A DNA stretch of 64,000 bases from Clostridia bacterium (GTDB taxonomy: Bacteria; Bacillota; Clostridia; Lachnospirales; Lachnospiraceae). The stretch's first letter is position 1, and each line of letters begins with the position of its first letter. A program made the position numbers and the translations under genes. Shown piece by piece: positions 25,339-34,010 of this stretch. The stretch covers positions 1 through 64,000 of the forward strand of contig CAJTFE010000008.1 of assembly GCA_910575725.1 (NCBI GenBank), written 5' to 3'. The notes below the pieces were generated by a model, which was given only the letters and a program-made list of their open reading frames with translations, had not been told where the DNA came from and did not search any database.

Positions 25339-25552
25339 GGAGCATCCGCAGCAGCAGAAGGCCTGTGGGTTTTCCATATCGGTGTTCGGACGGTTCGCGT
25401 ACACTTTGTCTGCTCTGTACAGACATTACTTTGCTATGGGTTTATAGCTTGTGGTTTTTGGTAATGTCTGTCCATATCAGACAAAGTGTTCGTGAACAGC
25501 CGGACACCTGATATTGGAAAACCCACAGGCCTTCTGCTGCTGCGGATGCTCC
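25339..25552. repeat. Giant hairpin 2 (214-bp inverted repeat)
   Basis: The first 38 bases from 25339 (GGAGCATCCGCAGCAGC...) are perfectly complementary to the last 38 before 25552. Imperfect inner arms extend the pairing to about 90 bp per side, ending in GACATTAC/GTAATGTC around a ~30-nt G/T-rich loop. The inner arm shares TATC, GTG, TCG, GTTC, ACAC and TGTCTG blocks with hairpin 1, while the outer arms differ. It lies between convergent deoC and yciI. Confidence 0.9.
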
Positions 25553-25583
25553 TGGTTTTTGGGGGTGGGGGAGAGGTGTGGCG

Positions 25584-25883
25584 TTAAAGTAAATAATTGT
25601 TTTCCTTGTTGGCTACTTGTAAGGATGCAAGGGTGTAGGTTGCAAATCCTTCTGATACGAGTGGTTCTTGTTTGCAGAGCTCTTCGGCTTCTTCGTAGGA
25701 TGCGGTTTTAAATATTACCATGCCTGCGACTCCGGGATATCCTTTGAAGGGGCCGCAGAGCTCGAGTTTTCCTTCGTTGTCTAGTTTTCTGAGGTTTTCT
25801 ACGTGTCTGGTGATTACGGCTTTTGTGACTTTGTTAAAGGTTTTTCCTTTTTTGATTGTCATGACGTATAACCATTTTTCCAT
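25584..25883 (-). CDS. YciI-like protein
   Basis: This 99-residue protein has the ferredoxin-like YciI layout: MEKWLYVMTIKKG, HVENLRKLDNEGKLELCGPF, VIFKTASYEEAEELCKQEPLV. The conserved His-Asp-type pair of YciI is only partly evident. YciI-like proteins are small dimeric enzymes or binding proteins of uncertain role. A ribosome-binding site (AAAAAGGAG on the minus strand) precedes the start. The gene converges on deoC across giant hairpin 2. Confidence 0.75.
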   Translation of the reverse strand: MEKWLYVMTIKKGKTFNKVTKAVITRHVENLRKLDNEGKLELCGPFKGYPGVAGMVIFKTASYEEAEELCKQEPLVSEGFATYTLASLQVANKENNYLL

Positions 25884-25962
25884 GTTGTTTTCTCCTTTTT
25901 GAAATTGTTTTGTTTTGAGTTGGCAGCCTTGGCTTCTGGTGAAGCGGTGAAATGACGATACG

Positions 25963-26871
25963 CTAAGGATAGAGGTTCACGATCTTGGCTGCTTTTTCTT
26001 TCAGCATAATACGGGCTTCTTCGGGTTCGAGAATTTCTACATATTCTCCAAAGGATAGGAGATAGTGAAGAGTCCAGTGATTCAGCTCGTATGGTATGGT
26101 GACATAGTAGCTTCCATCTTCTTGGAATGAGACCTGTTCTTCTTGAAATTCATCGTACAGCCGGTGGGCAATTTGGGGCGAGAATTTTAGTTTAAAGAGT
26201 GGGGAAGAAGATTCTTCTGTGCACTCGGATGAGTGTGTGTCGTCTTTTGGAAGCTCTCGCTCAAATAGCTCTGGCATAACCTGGAGCTGTTTGATTCTGG
26301 ACAGGCGGAAGGTTCTGATTTCCTGCTTGTACCGGCAATATCCTACAATGTACCAGGCGTGTGATTTGAACATCAATCGCAGTGGTTCAACGGTTCTTTC
26401 TGACTTTTTCAGATCTGTATTGCGGTATACAAAGGTGATGACATGTTTGTTGAGGATGGCATACTGCAGCTCGGAAATTTTTATTTTTTCTTTTTCGCCG
26501 CTTCCCCAATAGGTAAAGTCAATGTCAAGCCATCTGGATTCCATAGCATTTCGGAAAATAGCGCTGATCTTGCTCAGGGCCATTTCTGCTGTGGGGTATT
26601 TTGCTGCCTGCAGAATCTGCAGGCCTTGATAAATGCTTTGCTGTTCCTCTTTGGACAGAAGAGATTTGTCAATGGTGTATCCTTCTATGAGGGAGATTCC
26701 GCCGCCGGTTCCCTTTGTAGATAAGATAGGGATTCCGGCGATGCTCAAGGTGTTGATATCCCGATAGATTGTTCTTGTGGATACATGAAAATAATCGGAT
26801 AATTCTTTTGCTGTTACATGCCCGTGGCTGACGATATAAAATACCATCTGTACCAGACGTTCTATCTGCAT
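25963..26871 (-). CDS. YafY-type transcriptional regulator with WYL domain
   Basis: This 302-residue protein has an N-terminal HTH_11 winged helix (RLVQMVFYIVSHGHVTAKELSDYFHVSTRTIYRDINTL), a helical linker and a WYL domain (KSHAWYIVGYCRYKQEIRTFRLSRI), then a C-terminal extension domain. WYL regulators commonly sense nucleotides or nucleic acids and often control stress or defence genes. No target gene is evident; the YciI gene 79 bp downstream on the same strand is a possible co-transcribed partner. Confidence 0.9.
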   Translation of the reverse strand: MQIERLVQMVFYIVSHGHVTAKELSDYFHVSTRTIYRDINTLSIAGIPILSTKGTGGGISLIEGYTIDKSLLSKEEQQSIYQGLQILQAAKYPTAEMALSKISAIFRNAMESRWLDIDFTYWGSGEKEKIKISELQYAILNKHVITFVYRNTDLKKSERTVEPLRLMFKSHAWYIVGYCRYKQEIRTFRLSRIKQLQVMPELFERELPKDDTHSSECTEESSSPLFKLKFSPQIAHRLYDEFQEEQVSFQEDGSYYVTIPYELNHWTLHYLLSFGEYVEILEPEEARIMLKEKAAKIVNLYP

Positions 26872-27009
26872 GGCGGCCGCTCCTTATGCTGTGATTTCAC
26901 TATAACACATGAAATGCGACAGGTAGCTGTCATATTTGATGATTATTTTTAATATAGCTTATTTTATATGGCTTTTCAATTATATTTTATAGTCTTATGC
27001 ATATGAAAA

Positions 27010-27045
27010 GGGAGCTTTAGGCGTAACGTCCAAAGCTCCTGTATT
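27010..27045 (-). terminator. Probable terminator of the CpXC transcript
   Basis: On the minus strand GGAGCTTT and AAAGCTCC (27039-27011) form a hairpin with an inner ACGT/ACG pairing, followed by CTTTTCAT. It lies 65 bp after the CpXC stop codon. The remainder of 26872-27109 shows no gene. Confidence 0.55.
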
Positions 27046-27109
27046 TACAAAATGCAGTATACATAGAAATTAAAAGATCAATAAGGGGTTAAAAATTTTG
27101 CAGGCAGCT

Positions 27110-27487
27110 TTAATCCCATCTGCCGGCATCTTCGGAAAAAAGAGGGCTTTCCCCACAGACAGGGCAGATGAGCGTTTCTTCTTCCTCTTTAATCTGCACG
27201 GAAATTCCGCAGTCCGGACAGGCAGGAGCGTAGGTGTTTCCGCTTTGGTGAAGATGAATCACAGGGACGGAGAGTACCTGCCGGCACTTGGGGCATACGG
27301 CAGCCTTGTATTGAAATTCAAAAGAAGGAAAGGCTTCCCCTTTTGTATCTGCAAGAATTTTCTCCTGAATGTCTGCCGGAAATGCATCCAGCACGTTTTC
27401 CAGCCGTGCGTGACGGAATCCGTGGCCCAGCTGAATCTGCCAGGTCATTTTGCAGGAAGGACATATAAACCGGTTAACCCTACCCAT
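27110..27487 (-). CDS. CpXC-domain zinc-ribbon protein
   Basis: This 125-residue protein has four CPxC-type knuckles: FICPSCKMTW, AAVCPKCRQVL, PACPDCGISV and LICPVCGES. The CpXC family is a domain of unknown function common in Clostridia. The start codon overlaps the end of the small repeat ORF upstream by 8 bp, with AAGGAAAGG placed before it. It may be co-transcribed with the flagellin-protease gene. Confidence 0.75.
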   Translation of the reverse strand: MGRVNRFICPSCKMTWQIQLGHGFRHARLENVLDAFPADIQEKILADTKGEAFPSFEFQYKAAVCPKCRQVLSVPVIHLHQSGNTYAPACPDCGISVQIKEEEETLICPVCGESPLFSEDAGRWD

Positions 27488-27617
27488 AATGTTTTCCTTT
27501 CCTTAATTTGCCCATGCTTTTTGGGCATATAGGTATACCCGAAGGGTGTTTCCTTAATTTGCCCATGTTTTTTGGGCATATAGGTATACCCGAAGGGTGT
27601 TTCCTTAATTTGCCCAT
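27480..27617 (-). CDS. 45-residue ORF made of an in-frame 17-residue repeat
   Basis: On the minus strand ATG 27617 lies 9 bp after AAGGAGAG, which overlaps the flagellin stop codon. The frame encodes MGKLRKHPSGIPICPKN, the same 17 residues again with Ser in place of the last Asn, then MGKLRKGKHYG. It ends inside the start region of the CpXC gene. The ribosome-binding site, in-frame repeat length and coupling support translation. The sequence itself is not recognised and could be fortuitous. Confidence 0.45.
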   Translation of the reverse strand: MGKLRKHPSGIPICPKNMGKLRKHPSGIPICPKSMGKLRKGKHYG

Positions 27618-27619
27618 GT
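27501..27619. repeat. 51-bp tandem repeat, about 2.3 copies
   Basis: The unit beginning CCTTAATTTGCCCATG starts at 27501, 27552 and 27603, a constant 51-bp period. Each full unit contains TGCCCA/TGGGCA and ACCC/GGGT inverted pairs and the palindrome GGTATACC. The first two units differ at one base and by a one-base shift within a T run. Confidence 0.85.
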
Positions 27620-27632
27620 TTTTCTACTCTCC

Positions 27633-29507
27633 TTAAGCTCCAAGCAGCTGCAGAACCGAGGAGGGCTGCTGATTTGCCTGTGCCAGCATGGCCTGGCTGC
27701 TCTGAACCAGAATGGAGTTGCGTACATATTCCATCATGGCCTTCGCCATATCCATGTCTCGAATCCGTGATTCGGATGCGGTCAGATTTTCCACGGTACA
27801 GTTTAGATTGGAGACTGTGTGCTCCAGCCGATTTTGAAGAGCGCCGTAATAGCTCCGCACAGAGCTGACTTGATCAATTGCGCTGTTTATGTCGTCGATG
27901 GCGTTACGGGCATTGTCCTGTTCCAAGATATCCGTATCCATAAGTCCCAGGGCGTCCGGGCTCATCTGATAAAGCTCTACGCGGATGATGTTTTCTTCTT
28001 TGTTGCGTTCTCCTACCATCAATTCAATGCCGTCAGTGCTGGCAATACCTGTGCCTGTAGGCTTGGTGGCTATATCTGTAATGTAAAAGGGCTGATTTCC
28101 CACTGCACCGCTGCCAATCATGGAGAGATCGCCTAAACTGTTTGTTATGACAGAACCGGATCCGCTTTTGGATTCATAGATAAGCTTTCTGACAAATTCT
28201 ACAAGATCCGCATCGGATTGTCGGAACAATTGCTCCAGGCTGCCTCCGTCGTGGATTTTTCCGCCGGTATGCTGGGATATAGCGCCGTATAACCCGGCGT
28301 TGTTGTTTATAATCTCGTCAAAAATCTTATCCATTCCGGCCGCAATTTTGGCTCCGCTCACTGCAGCGCCGCCGCCGCTTGCCAGATGGCCGATATAGGC
28401 GCTTGCCAGATAACCGTGCCCGTAGGGTCTCCCTGCTACGGAATATTTCCGCAGATAATTGGCGATTGCAGCATCCTGGGAGGTATCGTTGGCGCTGGTA
28501 ATAGATTTTCCAATTTGAACCAGTTCGTCGTTCCAGTTGGTGGGGAAGCCGCCCCCGGAGAGCTGTGCGGTTCCTTCCGAAAACCATTCGGGGAATTTTT
28601 CTGCTCCGTTCCGGCCGCTCATCTGATCTGTCATGGTGTACTGCATAACTGAATGCATAAGCTCATGGGCAATGGTAGACTCCAGTACAACGGCGTCCGG
28701 CCCCGAAAGAGAGGCATCCGAAAAATCAGAGGAGTCCAGCTTGATCAGCATATTGCCGGCCTTACCGGTTGCGTAAAAAGAAAACTGCGCATAGGCAAGC
28801 ATTCCGCCCTTGCCGTCTATACGGCTGATATGGAGCTCCATGCCGATGGTGTCGGTTCCAATCGCTGTATTCAATGTAGGAAAGGCATTTAAAATCTGAC
28901 TTATGGCATTGGGAAAATATTCTTTGGCAATTTTTTCCGTCAACTGATCGTTGGCTCTTGCAGCTTTGCTTAGGCTTCCGGGAGAGACGGCTGCAGAGCT
29001 GTCCGTACAAGCCACTTGGCAGGTGCGGTTTTTTAGATCCACTGTAAGATTGTAAGTGGTAGTGGAAGCTTCTTTTGTTCCCATAGAGCTGTGGCCGGGG
29101 AAGAGCTGGATGCTGTTAAAGGTTGTGGCGTCTCCAATTCTTGAAATCTCCGTTTTCAGCTGTTCGATTTCCTGATTCATCATAAAACGCTCTTGAGACG
29201 AATAGGAACCGTTTGCAGACTGAACGGAGAGCTCCATCATGCGGTTGAGAATGGCATGGATTTCCGTGGTGGCGCCTTCCACTGTCTGAACCAGGGAGAT
29301 ACCGTCCTCAGCATTCTGCGTGGCCTGTTTAAGCCCGGTGATCTGCGCCCGCATTTTTTCAGAAATGGCAAGGCCTGCCGCATCATCTCCAGCACGGTTG
29401 ATTTTGTATCCGGAACTGAGTTTTTCCAGATTCTTTGCTACCGAGCTGTTATTTCCCATCAAATTTCTGTGAACATTCAAAGCTGTCACATTATGCTGGA
29501 TACGCAA
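27633..29507 (-). CDS. Flagellinolysin: flagellin with internal zinc metallopeptidase domain
   Basis: The protein (624 residues from TTG 29507) has intact flagellin ends: RIQHNVTALNVHRNL...SSGYKINRAGDDAAGLAIS at the N-terminus, and the C-terminal helix ending SSQAMLAQANQQPSSVLQLL. The central region carries HELMH (about 281-285) and SEGTAQL with a Glu at about 311, a gluzincin-type zinc site. Flagellins with a peptidase in the hypervariable region are known as flagellinolysins and give proteolytic filaments. TTG 29507 is preferred over GTG 29516 because GAGGTG sits correctly for TTG and flagellins begin MRIQHN. A SigD-type promoter lies upstream. Confidence 0.9.
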   Translation of the reverse strand: MRIQHNVTALNVHRNLMGNNSSVAKNLEKLSSGYKINRAGDDAAGLAISEKMRAQITGLKQATQNAEDGISLVQTVEGATTEIHAILNRMMELSVQSANGSYSSQERFMMNQEIEQLKTEISRIGDATTFNSIQLFPGHSSMGTKEASTTTYNLTVDLKNRTCQVACTDSSAAVSPGSLSKAARANDQLTEKIAKEYFPNAISQILNAFPTLNTAIGTDTIGMELHISRIDGKGGMLAYAQFSFYATGKAGNMLIKLDSSDFSDASLSGPDAVVLESTIAHELMHSVMQYTMTDQMSGRNGAEKFPEWFSEGTAQLSGGGFPTNWNDELVQIGKSITSANDTSQDAAIANYLRKYSVAGRPYGHGYLASAYIGHLASGGGAAVSGAKIAAGMDKIFDEIINNNAGLYGAISQHTGGKIHDGGSLEQLFRQSDADLVEFVRKLIYESKSGSGSVITNSLGDLSMIGSGAVGNQPFYITDIATKPTGTGIASTDGIELMVGERNKEENIIRVELYQMSPDALGLMDTDILEQDNARNAIDDINSAIDQVSSVRSYYGALQNRLEHTVSNLNCTVENLTASESRIRDMDMAKAMMEYVRNSILVQSSQAMLAQANQQPSSVLQLLGA

Positions 29508-29574
29508 GCGCCTCACCTCTTTTCCATTTGCTTTTCTATTAGATTTACTAAATGAAAAGTACTCGTATAACAGG

Positions 29575-29602
29575 CTATCGGCATTTTAACACTGTAACTT
29601 AA
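29575..29602 (-). promoter_or_regulatory. SigD (sigma-28) type flagellar promoter
   Basis: On the minus strand TTAAGTTA is followed after 12 bp by GCCGATAG, close to the flagellar consensus TAAAGTTT-N11-GCCGATAA. It lies about 70 bp upstream of the flagellinolysin start and implies control by the motility sigma factor. Confidence 0.75.
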
Positions 29603-29747
29603 GCTATTCTATCAGAAAACCGTCATTTTTATGCCATAACTATACAATACTTTTTTCGGATTTGGCAGTACGACTGTCAGTTACTGGTCACGGGAGCGAA
29701 TAGTAATGACTTCCAGGAGGCGGTATTTAAGAGAGGGTTTAAATGAA

Positions 29748-29776
29748 TTGAATATTCAAAAGTTTTATGTTAATAT
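29748..29776 (+). promoter_or_regulatory. Promoter of the pseudouridine synthase gene
   Basis: TTGAAT (29748-29753) and TAATAT (29771-29776) are separated by 17 bp. It would give a leader of about 105 nt in which no clear structure was seen. Confidence 0.5.
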
Positions 29777-29890
29777 GTCGTAGAAAAGAACAAGCACAAC
29801 AAACAGCATGTTTTTTTGAATTTATCCGATATACAGATTCCGTTTGAAAGAGTTCTAAGATAATTAAAGCGAAAAGCACAGGAAGCGTTT

Positions 29891-30874
29891 ATGAAAGTTA
29901 TTATTATCAAACAAAACGAAGCAGATCAGCGCCTGGATAAATTTCTGTCCAAATATATGGATAAAGCGCCTAAAAGCTTTTTCTATAAAATGCTGCGAAA
30001 GAAAAATATAACCTTAAACAAAAGAAAGGCAGAAGGCAGCGAGCGTTTGAAAGCAGGCGACGAAATCCGCCTGTTTCTCTCGAAGGAGACCATTGAAAGC
30101 TTCACAACCTTACGTATATATACCAACGAGAAGCAGAACTCCAGGCCTGGCTTTTCCATTATCCATGAGGATTCCCATATTCTTATTTTAAACAAACCGG
30201 CGGGCCTTCTGTCCCAGAAAGCAAAGCCGGAGGATATTTCCCTGGTGGAGCAGATGACAGGTTATCTGCTGGAATCCGGCCAGATCAGCCAGGAGGAGCT
30301 GCGAAGCTTTCGTCCGGGCATCTGCAGCCGCCTGGATCGGAATACCAGCGGCCTGGTCGCAGCCGGAAAGACCCTTCCCGGCCTCCAGGCAATGAATGAA
30401 CTGATCCGTGAGCACCGGCTGTGCAAATTTTACCGATGCATTGCAGCCGGCTCTTTGAAACAGCAGAAGCGGATAGAGGGCTGGCTGAAAAAGAATGAGA
30501 AAACGAATCAGGCGGCTCTTTTTGAAAAAGAAGAGAAGGGAAGCCTGTATATCTGCACTGAGTATCTGCCTCTTAAAACCTTTCAGGAGGGAGGAAGAGC
30601 ATATACCTATCTGGAGGTTCAGCTGATTACGGGGCGCTCCCATCAGATTCGGGCGCATCTGGCAGGTATCGGCCATCCTTTGATCGGCGACGCCAAGTAT
30701 GGAAATCCGGAGGTAAACCGCTATTTCCGGGCGCATTTTGGTCTGGAGCATCAGCTTCTGCATGCCTTCCGGCTGGAATTTCCGGCGCTTACCGGCCCCT
30801 TGGAACAGCTCTCCAATCAGCAGTATGAAGCGCCCCTGCCGTCGGTTTTTGAAAAAATTCTGGAGGGAACATAG
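29891..30874 (+). CDS. RluA/RluC-family 23S rRNA pseudouridine synthase
   Basis: This 327-residue enzyme has an N-terminal S4 domain (DQRLDKFLSKYMDKAPKSFFYKMLRKKNITLNKRKAEGS) and a catalytic domain with CSRLDRNTSGLVAAGKT, where RLDxxTSG carries the catalytic Asp, and later GRSHQIRAHLAGIGHPLIGDAKYG. It modifies uridines in large-subunit rRNA; RluC-like or RluD-like specificity cannot be separated by eye. Its transcript ends at the strong terminator at 30902. Confidence 0.94.
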   Translation: MKVIIIKQNEADQRLDKFLSKYMDKAPKSFFYKMLRKKNITLNKRKAEGSERLKAGDEIRLFLSKETIESFTTLRIYTNEKQNSRPGFSIIHEDSHILILNKPAGLLSQKAKPEDISLVEQMTGYLLESGQISQEELRSFRPGICSRLDRNTSGLVAAGKTLPGLQAMNELIREHRLCKFYRCIAAGSLKQQKRIEGWLKKNEKTNQAALFEKEEKGSLYICTEYLPLKTFQEGGRAYTYLEVQLITGRSHQIRAHLAGIGHPLIGDAKYGNPEVNRYFRAHFGLEHQLLHAFRLEFPALTGPLEQLSNQQYEAPLPSVFEKILEGT

Positions 30875-30901
30875 CTTAAAAACCAATTCGTTGAAACAGA
30901 T

Positions 30902-30932
30902 AAAGGACTGTTTGGAACGGCAGTCCTTTTTT
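30902..30932 (+). terminator. Rho-independent terminator
   Basis: AAAGGACTG pairs with CAGTCCTTT across a 10-nt loop, running into TTTTTT. It lies 28 bp after the pseudouridine synthase stop. Confidence 0.9.
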
Positions 30933-31049
30933 GTCGATTTTTGTTCCCTTCCGCTGCTTCCTGTTAATTGCATTTGTTGCAGAATTGGTTTATAATTTGA
31001 AATAATATTCACAGGCAATGAGCAAGGCAAAGGGGAAGGGGGCGATACC

Positions 31050-31604
31050 ATGGATGCTCAATGCTGCTGTTCTCTGGAACTGGGAATTCTGATTTCACTG
31101 ATAACCTTTCCGGGAGTAGTCGTTCACGAGCTGGCGCATCAGATATTCTGTATATTTTGCGGCCTTAAGGTCTATAAAGTAAAATATTTCCAATTAAGTA
31201 ATCCCAATGGATATGTGGTTCACGAATCCACAGATTGCTCCTGGAAGGTATTTCTCACCTGTATGGGCCCGTTTTTTATAAACAGCGTACTTGGAATGTC
31301 GATTCTTCTTCCCATATCCATTGACCTTATGGTCTTTCGGGAGTATAATAATCCTTTAATACTGCTGGCCGGATGGCTGGGGTTCTCCATTCTGATGCAT
31401 GCCTTTCCAAGCAGAGGGGACGCAAAGGTTATGATAAGCCGTATCATTAAGAATCCCAAGGCAAGCCAGCTATGGAAAGTAATAGCGGCTCCTTTTGTGG
31501 CGCTTATCTATATCTGCTCCATTGAAAAAATCTTATGGCTGGATCTGACGTATGCGGCCGTGCTTACCGTGCTGGCCACAGGATTCTTAATACATATATT
31601 GTAG
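31050..31604 (+). CDS. M50-like membrane protein with HExxH
   Basis: This 184-residue protein has about four membrane helices and VVVHELAHQIFC at residues ~25-36, an HExxH zinc motif next to the first helix. A later GDAKVMISRI segment lies where M50-type metalloproteases carry their third ligand, though the fit is loose. It may be an intramembrane protease or an inactive relative. It starts after GGGGAAGGGGG and is 21 bp from recU, so the two may be co-transcribed. Confidence 0.7.
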   Translation: MDAQCCCSLELGILISLITFPGVVVHELAHQIFCIFCGLKVYKVKYFQLSNPNGYVVHESTDCSWKVFLTCMGPFFINSVLGMSILLPISIDLMVFREYNNPLILLAGWLGFSILMHAFPSRGDAKVMISRIIKNPKASQLWKVIAAPFVALIYICSIEKILWLDLTYAAVLTVLATGFLIHIL

Positions 31605-31625
31605 CTTAGAAAGGCAAAAAGAACG

Positions 31626-32159
31626 ATGGCAACCTGGAATTCCAGAGGGCTTAGAGGCTCCACATTAGAAGAGCTTGTAAACCGGACCAATGAAAAATAC
31701 CGGGAGCAGGGGCTTGCACTGATTCAGAAGGTGCCCACCCCCATCACTCCGATTAAGATCGACAAAGAGCACCGGCATATTACACTGGCTTATTTTGAGC
31801 AGAAAAGTACCGTGGATTATATCGGAGCTGTCCAGGGACTTCCTGTGTGCTTTGACGCCAAGGAATGCGACAGCGATACCTTTCCCCTCCAGAATATTCA
31901 TGAGCATCAGGTAAAATTTATGGAGGATTTTGAAAAACAGGAGGGAATTGCCTTTCTCATCCTTTTGTTTTCCCATCGGAATGAACTGTATTTCCTTACC
32001 TATGAAAAGATGCGCTGGTTTTGGGACAGGGCCAGGAATGGAGGGCGCAAAAGCTTCCGCCATGAGGAGCTTGATCCAAGATACGTTCTCACGCCTCACG
32101 GGGGATATCTGGTTCCTTATCTTGACGGCATTCAAAAGGTAATTGACAGCATGGAGTAA
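31626..32159 (+). CDS. recU: Holliday junction resolvase RecU
   Basis: This 177-residue protein has the RecU pattern: NSRGLRGSTLEELVNRTNEKY, ACT-like YFEQKSTVDYIGAVQG, FDAKECDS (nuclease metal site Asp-x-Lys), and HEHQVKFMEDF. RecU resolves recombination intermediates in Firmicutes in place of RuvC. In many Firmicutes it neighbours a penicillin-binding protein gene, which is absent here. Confidence 0.93.
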   Translation: MATWNSRGLRGSTLEELVNRTNEKYREQGLALIQKVPTPITPIKIDKEHRHITLAYFEQKSTVDYIGAVQGLPVCFDAKECDSDTFPLQNIHEHQVKFMEDFEKQEGIAFLILLFSHRNELYFLTYEKMRWFWDRARNGGRKSFRHEELDPRYVLTPHGGYLVPYLDGIQKVIDSME

Positions 32160-32293
32160 ATGCTTTATAATAGCACCTGTTACTTTGTTGAATTAGCAGG
32201 GTAAAGCGCCGCAGGGGACGCAGACCGGACGTTTCCGTCTAAAATACGTATACAGGTTTCCGGTATGGATTACCAGAGAAAGGTTAAAGCAGA

Positions 32294-33946
32294 ATGAAGA
32301 ACCAGGAACAGATTTTACATACCCCGGAAGGCGTCCGGGATATTTACGGAAGTGAATTTATACAGAAGTTTGAGCTTCAGCAGCAGCTCTACCAGATGCT
32401 GGCGAAAGAGGGGTATCAGGGCATCGAGACCCCGACCCTTGAATTTTTTGACGTATTTTCCAGAGAGGTGGGAACGGTTCCTTCCCGGGAGCTCTATAAG
32501 TTTTTCGATCGCGAGGGCAGCACCCTGGTGCTGCGCCCGGATATTACCCCTTCCATTGCCCGGGCGGCAGCAAAGTATTTCCACCATGAGACGCCCATAC
32601 GCCTCTGTTATATGGGGAATACCTTTATCAATTATGACAAGTATCTGGGACGCCTAAAGGAGAGCACCCAGTTAGGAGCGGAGCTGATGGGGGACGGAAG
32701 CGTAAAAGCAGACGTGGAGATGCTTTCCCTTCTCATCAAATCTTTAAAGGAGGCCAGACTTTCCCGGTTCCAGGTCAGCATCGGCCAGGTTATGTTTTTT
32801 AAAAGCCTTTTAAAGGAGGCCGGCATTGACAGTGAGACGCAGAAGCGGCTGCGCCGGCTGATTTCCGATAAAAACAGGTTTGGCGCAGAGGAACTGCTCT
32901 CGGAGTGGGAGCTGCCCAATGAGCTTCGCAGCCTTTTTCTGGAGATGACGACTCTTTCCGGCGGCCCGGAGGTAATCGAAAGAGCCAAGTCCCTGACAGG
33001 CAACGAGGAAGCCCGGGAGGCCTTAGATCGGCTGAAACAGATTTACGAGGGCTTAAAGGAATTATCTCTGGAGAATTATGTAAGCTTTGACTTAGGAATG
33101 CTGAGCAAGTACAATTATTATACGGGAATTATTTTCCAGGCCTATTCCTACGGATATGGGGAGCCTATTGTGAAGGGAGGACGTTATGATACTCTTTTGT
33201 CCCATTTTGGACGGGAGCTTCCGGCAGTGGGCTTTGCCATTGTCATCGATCAGCTTATGCGCGCCGTGGAAAGAAGCGAGAGAGTGGACAAGGATCCGGT
33301 TTCCCAAAAGGAGCGGTATCTGACCATAGCTCTTACCAAGGGACGGCTTGCAAAGAAAACGCTGGAGCTTTTGGAGCAGGCGGGAATCACCTGCGAGGAA
33401 ATGAAGGATCCCAGCAGCCGGAAGCTGATCTTTGTAAACCACGAGCAGAAGCTTAAGTTTTTCCTGGCAAAGGGGCCGGATGTGCCTACCTATGTAGAGT
33501 ACGGAGCCGCCGATATCGGCGTGGTGGGAAAGGATACTCTGGCAGAGGAAGGCCGGAAGATGTATGAGGTGCTGGATCTGGGCTTTGGAAAATGCCGGAT
33601 GTGCGTCTGCGGCCCGGCCGGAGCCAGGGAAAAGCTGAACCACCAGGAGCAGATCCGGGTGGCTACCAAGTATCCGGATATTGCCAAAGATTATTTTTAT
33701 AACCGGAAGCATCAGACGGTGGAGATCATCAAGCTGAACGGCTCTATTGAGCTGGCTCCCTTAGTGGGGCTTTCGGAAGTGATTGTAGATATTGTGGAGA
33801 CAGGTTCCACCCTTCGGGAAAACGGCCTGGAGGTTCTGGAGGAGATTATGCCCCTTTCCGCCCGGATGGTGGTGAACCAGGTGAGCATGAAGCTTGAGCA
33901 TGAGCGGATTACCGGACTCATACGGGAGCTTCAGGCTGTTCTGTAG
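32294..33946 (+). CDS. hisZG: Fused HisZ-HisG ATP phosphoribosyltransferase
   Basis: The 550-residue protein joins a HisZ domain (1-~335; [45 protein letters not shown]) to a short-form HisG (~343-550; [49 protein letters not shown]). HisZ and short HisG are normally separate subunits of the first, feedback-regulated step of histidine biosynthesis. No stop or frameshift lies between the domains. The start follows AAAGGTTAAAGCAG. An acyltransferase gene separates it from hisD. Confidence 0.95.
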   Translation: MKNQEQILHTPEGVRDIYGSEFIQKFELQQQLYQMLAKEGYQGIETPTLEFFDVFSREVGTVPSRELYKFFDREGSTLVLRPDITPSIARAAAKYFHHETPIRLCYMGNTFINYDKYLGRLKESTQLGAELMGDGSVKADVEMLSLLIKSLKEARLSRFQVSIGQVMFFKSLLKEAGIDSETQKRLRRLISDKNRFGAEELLSEWELPNELRSLFLEMTTLSGGPEVIERAKSLTGNEEAREALDRLKQIYEGLKELSLENYVSFDLGMLSKYNYYTGIIFQAYSYGYGEPIVKGGRYDTLLSHFGRELPAVGFAIVIDQLMRAVERSERVDKDPVSQKERYLTIALTKGRLAKKTLELLEQAGITCEEMKDPSSRKLIFVNHEQKLKFFLAKGPDVPTYVEYGAADIGVVGKDTLAEEGRKMYEVLDLGFGKCRMCVCGPAGAREKLNHQEQIRVATKYPDIAKDYFYNRKHQTVEIIKLNGSIELAPLVGLSEVIVDIVETGSTLRENGLEVLEEIMPLSARMVVNQVSMKLEHERITGLIRELQAVL

Positions 33947-34010
33947 CCGCTTTTGGCAGCCGGAACAGGTAACAGGCGCAGACAGGCATCGTTTTAAAGA
34001 GGGAGATTGT

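Noticed and set aside
27501-27619. Tandem repeat considered as a CRISPR array
   Set aside because: The units are directly abutting 51-bp copies without variable spacers, and no cas genes are nearby.
32160-32293. T-box or his-leader attenuator before hisZG
   Set aside because: The gap is only 134 bp, with no T-box sequence, no His-codon run and no terminator.
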